From Mesobacillus persicus (GTDB taxonomy: Bacteria > Bacillota > Bacilli > Bacillales > Cytobacillaceae): a stretch of 64,000 nt of DNA. The stretch spans positions 434,001-498,000 of the forward strand of contig NZ_FOBW01000001.1 in NCBI RefSeq assembly GCF_900109925.1. The letters are read 5' to 3'. The notes beneath the pieces were generated by a model. The model had not been told where the DNA came from. It saw nothing but the letters and a program-made list of their open reading frames with translations, and did not search any database. Shown here in pieces: positions 43,287-51,505 of the stretch. The position numbers were made by a program, and so were the translations under genes. Each line of letters starts with the position of its first letter. The first letter of the stretch is position 1.

Positions 43287-43375
43287 AAAATGTTTCATTT
43301 ACTTAGAGCTTTGAATTTTCTCAAGGAACTGCATTTTCCTATTCACCCGCTAAGTGTTGCTTTCGTAGTCGGCAC

Positions 43376-43864
43376 TTAGACTGTCAGATCACGAGTCGAC
43401 CCTTTCATTTTCTCGTACAAAAATTGTACTCCATATAACAGATACGCTTTATAGTTTATATAAAAGAAAAACTGAAAACGACTTAGCCGGTTGAGACGAA
43501 TGATTTTAATTTTTTTCAGGACATCCATGACAACAAAAGCAAAGACTCCATCAACAATTGCATTAAGTAACACAAACTTTTTAAAGTTTCCGAACGAAAG
43601 TTTAAGTATCCACATCGTTAAAGGCATATATGGGCCAATACTAAAAGGAAGTTCATCCTTTATAAAAGCTTTTGGCTTATCATAAAATTTCCACCATTTT
43701 CGCTTATGCCCATACAGATGATTCACTATCTCAAAAAGAATAATAAACATACCTGTAAAAGAGTAACGTTTTACATCGCGCTTTCCCATAAACAGCAGCG
43801 ATAGCCATGGAATCACAATGATCGATAGATTAAACCAGAAGTGTTTCTTCGATATCATACGCAA
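43376..43864 (-). CDS. Four-TM membrane protein with conserved aromatic/basic loops
   Basis: 162 residues, about four hydrophobic helices (11-28, 34-51, 78-96, 97-115), a basic aromatic loop GHKRKWWKFYDKPKAF and a C-terminal amphipathic stretch RFQFFFYINYKAYLLYGVQF. ATG at 43864 or M3 at 43858. Family uncharacterised to me. A deleted, frameshifted paralogue of this protein lies at 62430-62653, so the family is present at least twice. Confidence 0.7.
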   Translation of the reverse strand: MRMISKKHFWFNLSIIVIPWLSLLFMGKRDVKRYSFTGMFIILFEIVNHLYGHKRKWWKFYDKPKAFIKDELPFSIGPYMPLTMWILKLSFGNFKKFVLLNAIVDGVFAFVVMDVLKKIKIIRLNRLSRFQFFFYINYKAYLLYGVQFLYEKMKGSTRDLTV

Positions 43865-44041
43865 ATTTCACCTCAATTTACTTAATTAGACTCTATTATA
43901 AAATATCCAATTAGATAAAAAAAAACCGCCTGGTTTAGTCGATTTTCATTAAATTCAATGGGCGCTTTGAATACTTTCAGCTCAACCAAGTCATATTATT
44001 TACGATATGTAAATTAATTTTAGTTGGAAGGATGGTTTTCA

Positions 44042-44854
44042 ATGCAAAATCGCGTTTTGTCTTGGCGTTTTTTAAGTATTTCTTGGATATGTTTTGCCAT
44101 CATTGCATTCGTTTTCCCGTTCGGAAATCCACATGCTGCATCCGCTGCAGAAACGATAGAATGGTCCTATTCAGGTAAAACCGGGCCAGACTATTGGGGT
44201 GAGTTGGACCCTGCCTTTGTGAAATGCACGAAGGGCACCACGCAATCGCCGATTAACATTAACCCCTCAGAAAGCAAGGAATCGGATCAAGAAGAGGTTG
44301 TTATTCGTTACAACCCTACTAATTACACAGTAATAAATAATACTCATACAATTAAAATCATACCTAGCAACCAAATCAATTCATTAAGAATTGGAGATGA
44401 AAGGTATGTGCAACAAGAATTACATTTTCATTATCCAAGTGAACATCAATTAAATAACAAAGAATTTCCACTTGAGCTGCATCTCGTTCATAAGAACGCG
44501 AAAGGTGATTTAGCGGTCATCGGGCTTTTTGCTAAGGAAGGAGAGAAAAACGGCTTATTTCAGATCCTTACTAACTATTTCCCTAGCACTACTGGCTCGG
44601 AGAAAGAGATTAATGAAACCTTAGATTTAACAAACCTGCTTCCAGATGAAAAAGAGGTCTATACATATGATGGATCATTGACGGTTCCTCCTTGTACAGA
44701 GGGGGTAAAATGGATTATTTTTAACAAGCCTATTGAATTGTCTAGACAGCAAATAAAGAAGATCACCGACCTTCACCCTGCAAATAATCGACCTTTGCAA
44801 CCAATCGGAGAGCGAGAAATAATGAAAAAAAGAGTTAGTGTCGGCGGAAACTAA
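44042..44854 (+). CDS. Alpha-type carbonic anhydrase, secreted
   Basis: 270 residues from MQNRVLSWRFLSISWICFAI. A Sec signal peptide ends near HAASA. The alpha-CA fold is plain: WSYSGKTGPDYWGELDPAF, QSPININ, the zinc His pair in QELHFHYPSEHQ, the third His in LELHLVHKNAKG, and the signature LTVPPCTEGVKWIIF; the C-terminal NNRPLQPIGER is typical. It hydrates CO2 outside the membrane. ATG at 44042 has GGAAGG upstream; TTG at 44024 would add six residues. Alpha class is absent from B. subtilis, so this is an accessory gene of the lineage. Terminated at 44870-44903. Confidence 0.95.
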   Translation: MQNRVLSWRFLSISWICFAIIAFVFPFGNPHAASAAETIEWSYSGKTGPDYWGELDPAFVKCTKGTTQSPININPSESKESDQEEVVIRYNPTNYTVINNTHTIKIIPSNQINSLRIGDERYVQQELHFHYPSEHQLNNKEFPLELHLVHKNAKGDLAVIGLFAKEGEKNGLFQILTNYFPSTTGSEKEINETLDLTNLLPDEKEVYTYDGSLTVPPCTEGVKWIIFNKPIELSRQQIKKITDLHPANNRPLQPIGEREIMKKRVSVGGN

Positions 44855-44869
44855 CCCGCTTAACACAAA

Positions 44870-44903
44870 TAAACGCTCAGAAACCTTCATCTGAGCGTTT
44901 TTG
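44870..44903 (+). terminator. Terminator of the carbonic anhydrase gene
   Basis: Stem AAACGCTCAG/CTGAGCGTTT with a 10-nt loop, then TTG. Confidence 0.85.
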
Positions 44904-44970
44904 TGATAATAATAATTAATCGTTGATCTATGATGATTGTCGGCGAATCCCTTTCTACGTCTTCTTCTAG

Positions 44971-45837
44971 CTATAGCCTTCCCGCTAACGTCCACAACGC
45001 CTTCTGTTGTTTCTCAACCTGATGGTCTAACCAGGTGATAAGGTCACTTAAAAACTTTTCCTTACCAGATTCATCAAATGGGCGGTGCTTCGCTGAAGGA
45101 TATTCCAGAACCTGTTTGTCCTCGGAGGCTACTGTATTAAAAAAGCGCTGCAACTTTGTTGGAGGGGTGATTTTATCCTCCAGTCCATATTGCAATAAAA
45201 ATGGGCGGTCAATCGACTGTGCACCATCTACTACCCTATTTACCGCTTGGAGCAAACCACGCCCCAAACCTGGTGTTGCTGTATTGTGACGCAAGCCTTC
45301 AGGGTTATACTTGGCAAGCAACACTGGATCCTTCGTGTGCAGTTGAAAGTTACCAGACTTTGTAATTCGTAAGTCAGGTTTAATCCGCCCCATTAAGGTA
45401 ATCCCAACACGTTCAAATGGCTTCACTTCATAGGAGATTCCAGGTGAAATCGCAACAATCCCAGCAATCCCCTCCCCATAATCGATGGAGTAATCCAGTG
45501 TAATCACGCCACCCATGCTGTGTCCAATGATGTAAAGGGGCAAACCAGGTTGATCGAGAGCGACGAGCTTGCGAAACGCATGTAAATCTCCTCTAAATTC
45601 TCTCCAACTGCGAATATATCCCCTTTTACCAAAGCTTTTACCATGCCCGCGCAAATCAAGTGCATACACGATATAATCCTTTTTAACCAAGCTGGTGCTT
45701 AAATTGTTCAGCCCTCCACTATGGTCGCCAAACCCATGAATTAATATAACGGCCGCCTTGGGAGCCACTTTTGGTGGGAGCACTCGAAAAAATAACTCTG
45801 CACCACCGACACCATTAAAGGTCCCTTGTATTATCAT
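44971..45837 (-). CDS. Monoacylglycerol lipase/lysophospholipase-like alpha/beta hydrolase
   Basis: 288 residues of the Hydrolase_4 group. Oxyanion motif AVILIHGFGDHSGGLNNL; DLRGHGKSFGKRGYI; nucleophile Ser in YIIGHSMGGVITLDY; Asp in LLQYGLEDKITPP; His in PSAKHRPFDE. No signal peptide, so cytosolic. AGGAGG is 11 nt before ATG. Likely hydrolyses monoacylglycerol or lysolipid. Convergent with the carbonic anhydrase gene. Confidence 0.92.
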   Translation of the reverse strand: MIIQGTFNGVGGAELFFRVLPPKVAPKAAVILIHGFGDHSGGLNNLSTSLVKKDYIVYALDLRGHGKSFGKRGYIRSWREFRGDLHAFRKLVALDQPGLPLYIIGHSMGGVITLDYSIDYGEGIAGIVAISPGISYEVKPFERVGITLMGRIKPDLRITKSGNFQLHTKDPVLLAKYNPEGLRHNTATPGLGRGLLQAVNRVVDGAQSIDRPFLLQYGLEDKITPPTKLQRFFNTVASEDKQVLEYPSAKHRPFDESGKEKFLSDLITWLDHQVEKQQKALWTLAGRL

Positions 45838-46095
45838 TTTATGTACTTCCTCCTGTTGTAAGCGACACTAAAATTGTGAAGTGTCCTACTAAATTCATTT
45901 TATTATAAAGCAAATATAATAAAATTTCATAAGTTAAATAAAACTGACACAACTTCTTCTTATCTTTCTGTACGTTAACTTACTTCACTGCCTATTCATA
46001 TTTTATCCAATCAGGGATAGCTAAAACCAAACTAAAGGCGGATTTGCGATAATAAAGAGGCTTCATATATTCTCAAAAAAGACCTTTAAGAAAGA

Positions 46096-46115
46096 GGAGC
46101 CCAATAGGCTCCCCC
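46096..46115 (-). terminator. Short terminator
   Basis: GGAGCC/GGGCTCC stem; the minus strand continues TCTTTCTT. It follows the 39-residue gene. Confidence 0.6.
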
Positions 46116-46120
46116 CAACA

Positions 46121-46240
46121 TTATTTGCTAACCCTTGTTTGACGATTTTTCGAGTTGTCCACTTTAAAAGCTGATTCGGTTTCATGGTCTTTTTTTACTT
46201 GCTCGATGCTTGAATTTCGAATCTTCTTATCCATATTCAT
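46121..46240 (-). CDS. Small basic 39-residue protein
   Basis: MNMDKKIRNSSIEQVKKDHE followed by a basic tail NRQTRVSK. GGAGG followed by TAGGA lies directly upstream of ATG, an excellent site, and a terminator follows, so the gene is real despite its size. Highly charged, Lys/Asn/Ser-rich and lacking hydrophobic segments, in the manner of minor small acid-soluble spore proteins; that is only a guess. It lies downstream of the Gln-rich protein on the same strand. Confidence 0.6.
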   Translation of the reverse strand: MNMDKKIRNSSIEQVKKDHETESAFKVDNSKNRQTRVSK

Positions 46241-46288
46241 TCCTACCTCCTCACGAACTATTATCCAAATGGAAAGTATTTCATTTCA

Positions 46289-46669
46289 TTATTGCTGGAA
46301 AGTTGAATGCCCACCGTAATGAGATTGTTGAAATTGGTTTTGATTTTGGTTATAGAGTGGCTGATGCATTCCAGATTGATTTCCATAGAATGCATTGTTG
46401 GTTGTTAGCTCCTGTTGCATTTGATTACACATGTTAACTACTTCTTGGCAACGCTGAATAGCTACATCATGATTGTGTATACTTTGTTGAATGTATTGAA
46501 CCGCTTGTTTTTCTCGACGGAGAATTTGTTCTAACATTTGAACATTTTGTTGTTCTTGCTGCATCATCATGCGATATTGTTGGGTGCCTTGTTGTGTTTG
46601 TTGAATCAATTGTTGAGCAATTTGACGTGTTTGAGCGATCTGCTGCAATCCATGTTGTGTTGTATGCAT
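46289..46669 (-). CDS. Gln/Met-rich low-complexity protein, possibly spore coat-associated
   Basis: 126 residues with more than a quarter Gln. A long helical stretch (QQLIQQTQQGTQQYRMMMQQ, RREKQAVQYIQQSIHNHDVA) precedes a disordered Asn/Gln/Tyr/His tail. Two Cys lie in RCQEVVNMCNQM. Such composition is frequent among Bacillus spore coat and crust proteins. GGGGG is 9 nt before ATG. It is on the same strand 308 nt downstream of the Mn catalase, another coat-type protein. Function inferred only from composition. Confidence 0.65.
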   Translation of the reverse strand: MHTTQHGLQQIAQTRQIAQQLIQQTQQGTQQYRMMMQQEQQNVQMLEQILRREKQAVQYIQQSIHNHDVAIQRCQEVVNMCNQMQQELTTNNAFYGNQSGMHQPLYNQNQNQFQQSHYGGHSTFQQ

Positions 46670-46977
46670 TCTTTCATCCCCCTAAATTGTAATAGGTAAC
46701 ACAAGTTATAGTGTGCTCTCTATGCGCCCTCGAATTCGGTTATAGTACCCGAACCTAATACCAAAGAATCCACCAATCCCCTTCTATAAAAAATTAATTT
46801 AGGGGAATTAATATAGTAAACCCACCCTTACCAAGATTGGTTGTTCTTGGTGGTTATGCCAAATTAAATCGACCTCTAATACGAATCAATTCAATACCCA
46901 TCTGAGAAAACATCGATGATAAAAAAAGAAGACTCCGGCGTTGGACCGAAATCTGCTGTCTTTAAACTGTTGCTTTT

Positions 46978-47838
46978 TTAGTACATACTTGGTGGGATTT
47001 TTCCAGATTGACCCTTAATTACAGCTGGCAGAGTATCGTGAATATAAGGCGGCGCTGGTTTTAATTTTGGTTTGTTTCCATATGGAACTGGATTTTCAAC
47101 AAAATTGAATTGACCTTCCCCATCCATACTCGGACCATTTGCCCATCTTCCTGTAGCACTTTCGTTTCCAGCCGAATAATTGAATAAAGTATAGGAAACT
47201 TCTCGTTTTTCCAGATGGTTAGGGAAAGTACTTGGAACCACAACGTTTTCTTTTGCTTCAAGTTCTTTTATGGCGGCGATCCATTGGTTTTGATGCATTG
47301 TATCTCGAGCAATCAACCAAGACAACATATCTTTAACCCCGCGGTCATTTGTTGATTCGTATAAACGAACAGCCTGAAGACGACCTTGTGATTCTGAGTT
47401 TAGATTTGCACGGAAATCCGCAAGCAAGTTTCCACTTGCAATAATATAATCTGCTGTCCATTTGTTTCCAACACTATCCGCTGGCATCGCACCTAGGCCG
47501 GAAACGATGGCATGTTGGGGGTTCATTCCTCCAAGGATTGCACCGATTACCGGATCCTTTGCAGCTGTTTCTAAATCTCCAACTGGTGCACCGTCTAAAA
47601 GTCTTGCAATCATCGTCGCGAGCATTTCGATATGAGCTAACTCCTCAGCCCCAGTATCCATCAAAAGATCTTTGTACTTCCCATTCCCACGGACAGCCCA
47701 TCCCTGGAATAAGTATTGAAGTGCAACTGAAATCTCTCCGAACTGGCCTCCTAAAATTTCTTGAAGCTGTTTCGCGAATATTGGATCTGGCCGTTCTGGT
47801 TTTGCATGGTATTGTAATTCTTTCACGTGATAAAACAA
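46978..47838 (-). CDS. Manganese catalase (YdbD-like)
   Basis: 286 residues, closely following B. subtilis YdbD. Dinuclear Mn ligands: Glu in GGQFGEISVALQYLFQG, the EELAHIEM Glu/His motif, Glu in LNSESQGRLQAVRLYE and His in RDTMHQNQWIAAI. It dismutates hydrogen peroxide and is commonly spore-associated. The start is TTG at 47838 (MFYHVKELQYHAKPERPDPI), since GGAGG is 8 nt upstream; the longer frame to 47877 has no site. Need for Mn2+ links with the Mn2+ riboswitch elsewhere in the window only by theme. Confidence 0.95.
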   Translation of the reverse strand: MFYHVKELQYHAKPERPDPIFAKQLQEILGGQFGEISVALQYLFQGWAVRGNGKYKDLLMDTGAEELAHIEMLATMIARLLDGAPVGDLETAAKDPVIGAILGGMNPQHAIVSGLGAMPADSVGNKWTADYIIASGNLLADFRANLNSESQGRLQAVRLYESTNDRGVKDMLSWLIARDTMHQNQWIAAIKELEAKENVVVPSTFPNHLEKREVSYTLFNYSAGNESATGRWANGPSMDGEGQFNFVENPVPYGNKPKLKPAPPYIHDTLPAVIKGQSGKIPPSMY

Positions 47839-48073
47839 TTTAACATCCTCCCCAGTTATAAATAGTAATACTTGCAAGCATTCCTCTCGTTATTTTATTT
47901 AGTAATGTCTTTTAGGTGTCTGTCCATTAAAGCTCAACATACCATCCGGCATAATTGGGCTTCCGAAATAATAAGGACAAGGTAGACATGATACATCCTT
48001 ACTGAAGGTACATAGAATGCGAATAGAAATTTATCATCATAAGTTTGTACTTTTATTTCTTGGGAGGAAATCA

Positions 48074-48292
48074 ATGAAAGTTGAAAAATTGATTGCCGAC
48101 GAGTTACAATGCATGTTCTTAGATGGAAAGCTAGAAGGATTTAAAGAAGAATATATCAATCTTGTTACTAGAAAATTAAGAATAGGAGAACTAGCCTTAA
48201 GCGATTTAATACAAAATGATCCAACTCTTAAAGACAAAATAATAGAGGCTGAGGTCCGAATCGTTTCGTACAATATTGAAGGATTTGTATAA
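48074..48292 (+). CDS. Small uncharacterised protein (72 aa)
   Basis: MKVEKLIADELQCMFLDGKL then FKEEYINLVTRKLRIGELAL. Soluble, helical, acidic, no motif. The start at 48074 is set by GGGAGGAAATCA immediately upstream; an ATG at 48017 in frame has no site. Followed by a strong terminator. Not recognised. Confidence 0.7.
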   Translation: MKVEKLIADELQCMFLDGKLEGFKEEYINLVTRKLRIGELALSDLIQNDPTLKDKIIEAEVRIVSYNIEGFV

Positions 48293-48348
48293 CTTTTGGT
48301 GAATGCTCAATCTACCATTAATGGAGAGTAATTCTAAGTAACATAAAG

Positions 48349-48388
48349 TAAAAGTGAACAGTGCGGCTTGAGCACTGTTCACTTTTGC
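48349..48388. terminator. Strong terminator hairpin
   Basis: Stem AAAAGTGAACAGTGC/GCACTGTTCACTTTT with loop GGCTTGA. Confidence 0.9.
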
Positions 48389-48432
48389 CTTATATTGATT
48401 TAGGACGTTCGTACATGAATCCTCAGAAATTA

Positions 48433-48453
48433 GGAAGCAGGAGAACCGTCCCT
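48433..48453 (-). repeat. REP-like half palindrome at a stop codon
   Basis: GGAAGCAGGAGAACCGTCCC (48433-48452) followed by T; the TAG stop of the neighbouring gene begins the repeat on the minus strand (TAGGGACGG). Confidence 0.8.
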
Positions 48454-49081
48454 AGAAATCCAAGTAATAAATGGCGTTAAGGGCGAATTGGAGGATTTCT
48501 CGAGATTGAAAGGCGTTTTCTTCTAGTCCAATGGCTTCGGAAAAGGCTTCGTAATAGTCAAAGATATTTCCTTCTTCCCCGTAAGGGAAGGATAAATAGT
48601 GGAAACCGTATTTACCCTCGTCTTTTACTACAGAGTAGGCCAACAATGCATTCTGCGGTTCTTTCTGAACATTTAACAAGTAAATTCCTTCAACCTCTAA
48701 TATTTTACCCGCTTGATCCGTTGCTGTAAGTAAGCCATCATCGATTCTCAAATAAAGACAGAAGTTGGTGGAAGACAAATACTCCACATCAATATAGGGT
48801 TCTTCCATACTCAAAATATCTTTGCTCTCTTCTTTACTTAAGATGACGGTTTCCTTTCCTGTTTTATAATAAAAGGCCGTAACAAGAATCGCCGGTAAAA
48901 CAGAGTCACTCACTTTGCTTTCATTTTCTTCGCCAACCACTTCAATTACCTTTTCCTTAACATGATTTAAATTGGTGGCTTCAACAAAGTCTAATTTCGC
49001 TGCTAGCAGTTCATAAAAATCCCCCATCGCCAAACTGTCCCAGTTGCTTTTCATTGCTTCAAATTGATGGTTCTCCGTCAT
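48452..49081 (-). CDS. Uncharacterised acidic protein (209 aa)
   Basis: A soluble acidic protein beginning MTENHQFEAMKSNWDSLAMG. It looks like two alpha/beta halves, with LPAILVTAFYYKTGKETVIL and YGFHYLSFPYGEEGNIFDYY. No Cys motif, signal or membrane helix. GGAGG is 10 nt before ATG. The final residues YYLDF are followed by TAG supplied by a REP-like repeat. Not recognised. Confidence 0.7.
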   Translation of the reverse strand: MTENHQFEAMKSNWDSLAMGDFYELLAAKLDFVEATNLNHVKEKVIEVVGEENESKVSDSVLPAILVTAFYYKTGKETVILSKEESKDILSMEEPYIDVEYLSSTNFCLYLRIDDGLLTATDQAGKILEVEGIYLLNVQKEPQNALLAYSVVKDEGKYGFHYLSFPYGEEGNIFDYYEAFSEAIGLEENAFQSREILQFALNAIYYLDF

Positions 49082-49247
49082 AAGCTACATCCCTCCAACA
49101 ATTTTTTCGTCTCTCTTATCCGCTTTGAATCGCAACAAAAGGTGAACCACGATCGCCGAAAACTGAAGATGCTAAATAAAACCTACCTAATGTTAAAATC
49201 CCTAATATCTTAGTATATTTTCACATATTTTAATTATGACAAAGCGT

Positions 49248-49268
49248 GGGGACGGTTCTAATGCTTCC
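49248..49268 (-). repeat. REP-like half palindrome
   Basis: GGGGACGGTTCTAATGCTTCC, 40 nt before the 53-bp tandem array. Confidence 0.75.
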
Positions 49269-49301
49269 TAGGATAACTGAATAGAGGTTGAAGGTCCGGT
49301 T

Positions 49302-49456
49302 GGTGAACTAAGTGGGTGGTAAAAACAGAAGAAAGGTCTCCAATAGGTGGTCTTGGTGACCTAAGTGGGCGGGAAAACTACAAGAAAGGTCACCAATAGG
49401 TGTTCTTGGTGACCTAAGTGGGTGCGTAAACTGCAAGAAAGGTCACCAAAAGTGTT
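49302..49456. repeat. Tandem repeat array, about three units of 53 bp
   Basis: CTAAGTGGG occurs at 49308, 49361 and 49414, exact 53-bp periods. Each unit includes CAAGAAAGGTCACCAATAGG and TTCTTGGTGAC; GGTCACCAA and TTGGTGACC can pair between neighbouring units. No gene is supported in 49082-49608. Confidence 0.85.
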
Positions 49457-49482
49457 CACACCCAGTTTTAAATTGAATGAAA

Positions 49483-49526
49483 CAAAAAAAGGAAGGCTTT
49501 CTGCTTTATCGCAGAAGCCTTCCCTT
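49483..49526 (-). terminator. Terminator of prs
   Basis: Stem GGAAGGCTTTCTGC/GCAGAAGCCTTCC; the minus strand continues TTTTTTTG. Confidence 0.85.
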
Positions 49527-49608
49527 TTCATTCTTACCCCTGTTTATTTCCATCTAATCACTTTCACCATACCATTTGGGTCCCACCAGTAAGGTGAAAA
49601 CGAATGCC

Positions 49609-50547
49609 TTATTCAAATAAAGGACTAACTGCCTTTTCATTATGAATGCGATCAATCGCCTCCACAAGCAGCGGAGCCACAGAAATCGTGGTAACTTTCA
49701 TGCTTGATTTTTCAGTCGGTTGCTCGATGGTATTCGTCACAACTACTTCTTTAATCGGCGAAGATTCGATTTTATAAACGGCATCACCGGTGAATACAGG
49801 ATGAGTGCAACCAGCATAAACAGCTTTAGCCCCATTTTTTGCCAAGGCCCTCGCAGCTAAGGTTATGGTACCACCTGTATCAATTAAATCATCGATAATA
49901 ATTGCGTTTTTCCCTTCGACAACCCCAAGCACATTAGTTGTTTCCTCATCGTTTCTTTTATCAATAAGAGCAAGTGGTGCATTCAAGAGATTGGCCACTT
50001 TTCTCGCTCTCCCAATACTCCCACTATGCGGAGCGACAACAACGACATCGTCTAACTTTTTATCCATAAAGTACTGCGCAAGAATCGGAACCCCGATGAG
50101 GTGTTCAACAGGAATTTCAAAAAAACCTTGGATTGCAGGGGTATGAAGGTCCATGGAAAGAACTCGATGGGCTCCAGCCGCTTCTAAAAGGTTCGCAACT
50201 AACTTCGCGGTAATCGGTTCCCTCGAACGCGCTTTTCGATCTTGGCGACCATACCCGTAGTACGGAATCACCACATTGATTTTACCAACGGAAGCTCGTT
50301 TTAATGCATCAATCATAATCAAGAGCTCAAGAATTGATTCATTAACAGGGTACGAAGTCGATTGCACAACAAACACTTCATTTCCCCGAACACTTTCTTC
50401 TATATGTATTTGGATTTCACCGTCACTAAATTTGGCTACAGAACATTTTCCTAGCTGACAACCCAATAAATCCGCCATTTCTGTTGCTAGCTTTCGATTC
50501 GCATTTAATGCAAACATTTTAAAATCACTGTTAAGTTGATAGGTCAC
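49609..50547 (-). CDS. prs: Ribose-phosphate pyrophosphokinase, divergent paralogue
   Basis: 312 residues. Makes PRPP from ribose-5-phosphate and ATP. Conserved parts: [40 protein letters not shown], the PRPP loop [20 protein letters not shown]. It diverges from the housekeeping Bacillus Prs at places normally invariant: [20 protein letters not shown] replaces VSPDHGG...RARKLA, and the catalytic flexible loop is a short [11 protein letters not shown] in place of IDKRRPRPN. The start is GTG at 50547 ([15 protein letters not shown]) with GGAGG 6 nt upstream. It is alone, not in the glmU-prs-ctc context, so a second specialised copy is likely. Confidence 0.9.
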   Translation of the reverse strand: MTYQLNSDFKMFALNANRKLATEMADLLGCQLGKCSVAKFSDGEIQIHIEESVRGNEVFVVQSTSYPVNESILELLIMIDALKRASVGKINVVIPYYGYGRQDRKARSREPITAKLVANLLEAAGAHRVLSMDLHTPAIQGFFEIPVEHLIGVPILAQYFMDKKLDDVVVVAPHSGSIGRARKVANLLNAPLALIDKRNDEETTNVLGVVEGKNAIIIDDLIDTGGTITLAARALAKNGAKAVYAGCTHPVFTGDAVYKIESSPIKEVVVTNTIEQPTEKSSMKVTTISVAPLLVEAIDRIHNEKAVSPLFE

Positions 50548-50689
50548 CTTAATCCTCCACACAATTTGACTTACTGCTTAGTTACTATTTTTAGCTTATC
50601 ATTTTTATTTTACTATAATCATTTGAGATATACGAGTAGAAAAAGGAAAAGAGATCAAGTATCATAATAAAAATCTTCTAAAGCAACAA

Positions 50690-50716
50690 AGATTGAGAAA
50701 AGAGCCTTTTAAAAAC
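50690..50716. repeat. Fragment related to the 98-bp TIR element
   Basis: CAACAAAGATTGAGAAAAGA followed by GCCTTTT matches the right end of the element ending at 36811 (CAACAATGTTTGAGAAAAGA). Confidence 0.45.
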
Positions 50717-50718
50717 AC

Positions 50719-50757
50719 AAAAAGGACGAAGCAATAAAATTGCATCGTCCCTTTTCC
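50719..50757 (-). terminator. Terminator of the selenoprotein operon
   Basis: Stem AAAAGGACGA with TCGTCCCTTTT around an inner GCAAT/ATTGC; the minus strand continues TTTTTG. Confidence 0.85.
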
Positions 50758-50761
50758 TATC

Positions 50762-51463
50762 TTAATAGCTCGGAAAGTTTGATTCGTGAATATGACCCGG
50801 CTCCTGCTTTTTCCTTAATTCTTCTAAAGCAGCCAATAATACTTTCGTTTGCGTCTGTTTATCATGTGGTTTTCCTAAGGAATGGCCAAATTCAAAACCG
50901 ACTGGGTGAATCGCTCGAGGTGGTCTCATTAAGCTTGATTGTTCGACATCAAGCGTGATGAGCGTCGTCGGGATTCCTTGTGCTTCAATTCCACGCTGCA
51001 CTGTAACTACAGTGCGATGACAAAGAGGTCAGCCAGCTGTTAAAAGAACAGCATCCGCTTTTGACCGCACAACCTCTTTAACCAACGCAGGAATCGTCTC
51101 TTTATTAATCTTATTTAATCTCATCGAGTAGCCCATCATTGTGATATGCTTTTCAGCTACTCCACCAAGGTCGCCATCATCGACCATTTCCCTTAAGCGG
51201 TCAATCGGAAATACACAATTGATGTCTTCCTTCGGGTAATCGGTATTATAATGGTCCTTTGGTGCGGCATGAGTAACCGTTAAGTCTTTTGGATCAACAT
51301 CTCCTGGGATGATGCGATAGGTCGCATCCCCTTCAGCCGGATCGGTGTTATATGGTTCCTGATCTTTCAGGTGCACACCAGATGTTGAGACAATCATAAT
51401 CGTTGTTTCATGCAGCGGCCGAGTAACGGGTGTATATGGGATCGCTTTTCTTGAGAGTTCCAT
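50762..51463 (-). CDS. GrdB-like (glycine/betaine reductase selenoprotein B family) selenoprotein with in-frame UGA
   Basis: 233 residues if UGA at 51031-51029 is read as selenocysteine (U145). The flanking sequence reads VLLTAGUPLCHRTVVTVQR, a UxxC redox motif at the position of the family's Sec/Cys; both halves are in the same frame and both are conserved-looking (IMIVSTSGVHLKDQEPYNTD before; RAIHPVGFEFGHSLGKPHDK after). Thirteen nucleotides after UGA a hairpin GCACTGT-AGTT-ACAGTGC presents G and U in its loop, as bacterial SECIS elements do. ATG 51463 has GGGAGG 6 nt upstream. It is 42 nt after the selenoperoxiredoxin gene. In Clostridia GrdB belongs to glycine reductase; no GrdA/C/D/E is present, so the role is probably different (small-molecule reduction). 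Confidence 0.88.
51000..51031 (-). promoter_or_regulatory. SECIS-like hairpin after the UGA of the GrdB-like gene
   Basis: Minus strand: UGA at 51031-51029, 13 nt, then stem GCACTGT/ACAGTGC with loop AGTT. The apical loop is about 20-24 nt from UGA, inside the range of bacterial SECIS elements. Confidence 0.7.
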
Positions 51464-51505
51464 ACACAACCTCCCTTTTTCCTTCAGTTTTTTTACAATT
51501 GAAAT

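Larger units (their letters stand above)
42719..43375. other. Gene-free region between mqo and the next gene
   Basis: About 650 nt without a supported gene. Near 42864-42880 TTTAAAAGCGCTTGAAAA is a weak cre-like palindrome upstream of mqo. The rest is occupied by the repeat at 43042-43197 and the terminator at 43253-43286. Confidence 0.5.

Noticed and set aside
47880-48010. Minus-strand frame reading CLPCPYYFGSPIMPDGML upstream of the Mn catalase
   Set aside because: Composition resembles a coat peptide, but no acceptable start codon with a ribosome site exists in frame.
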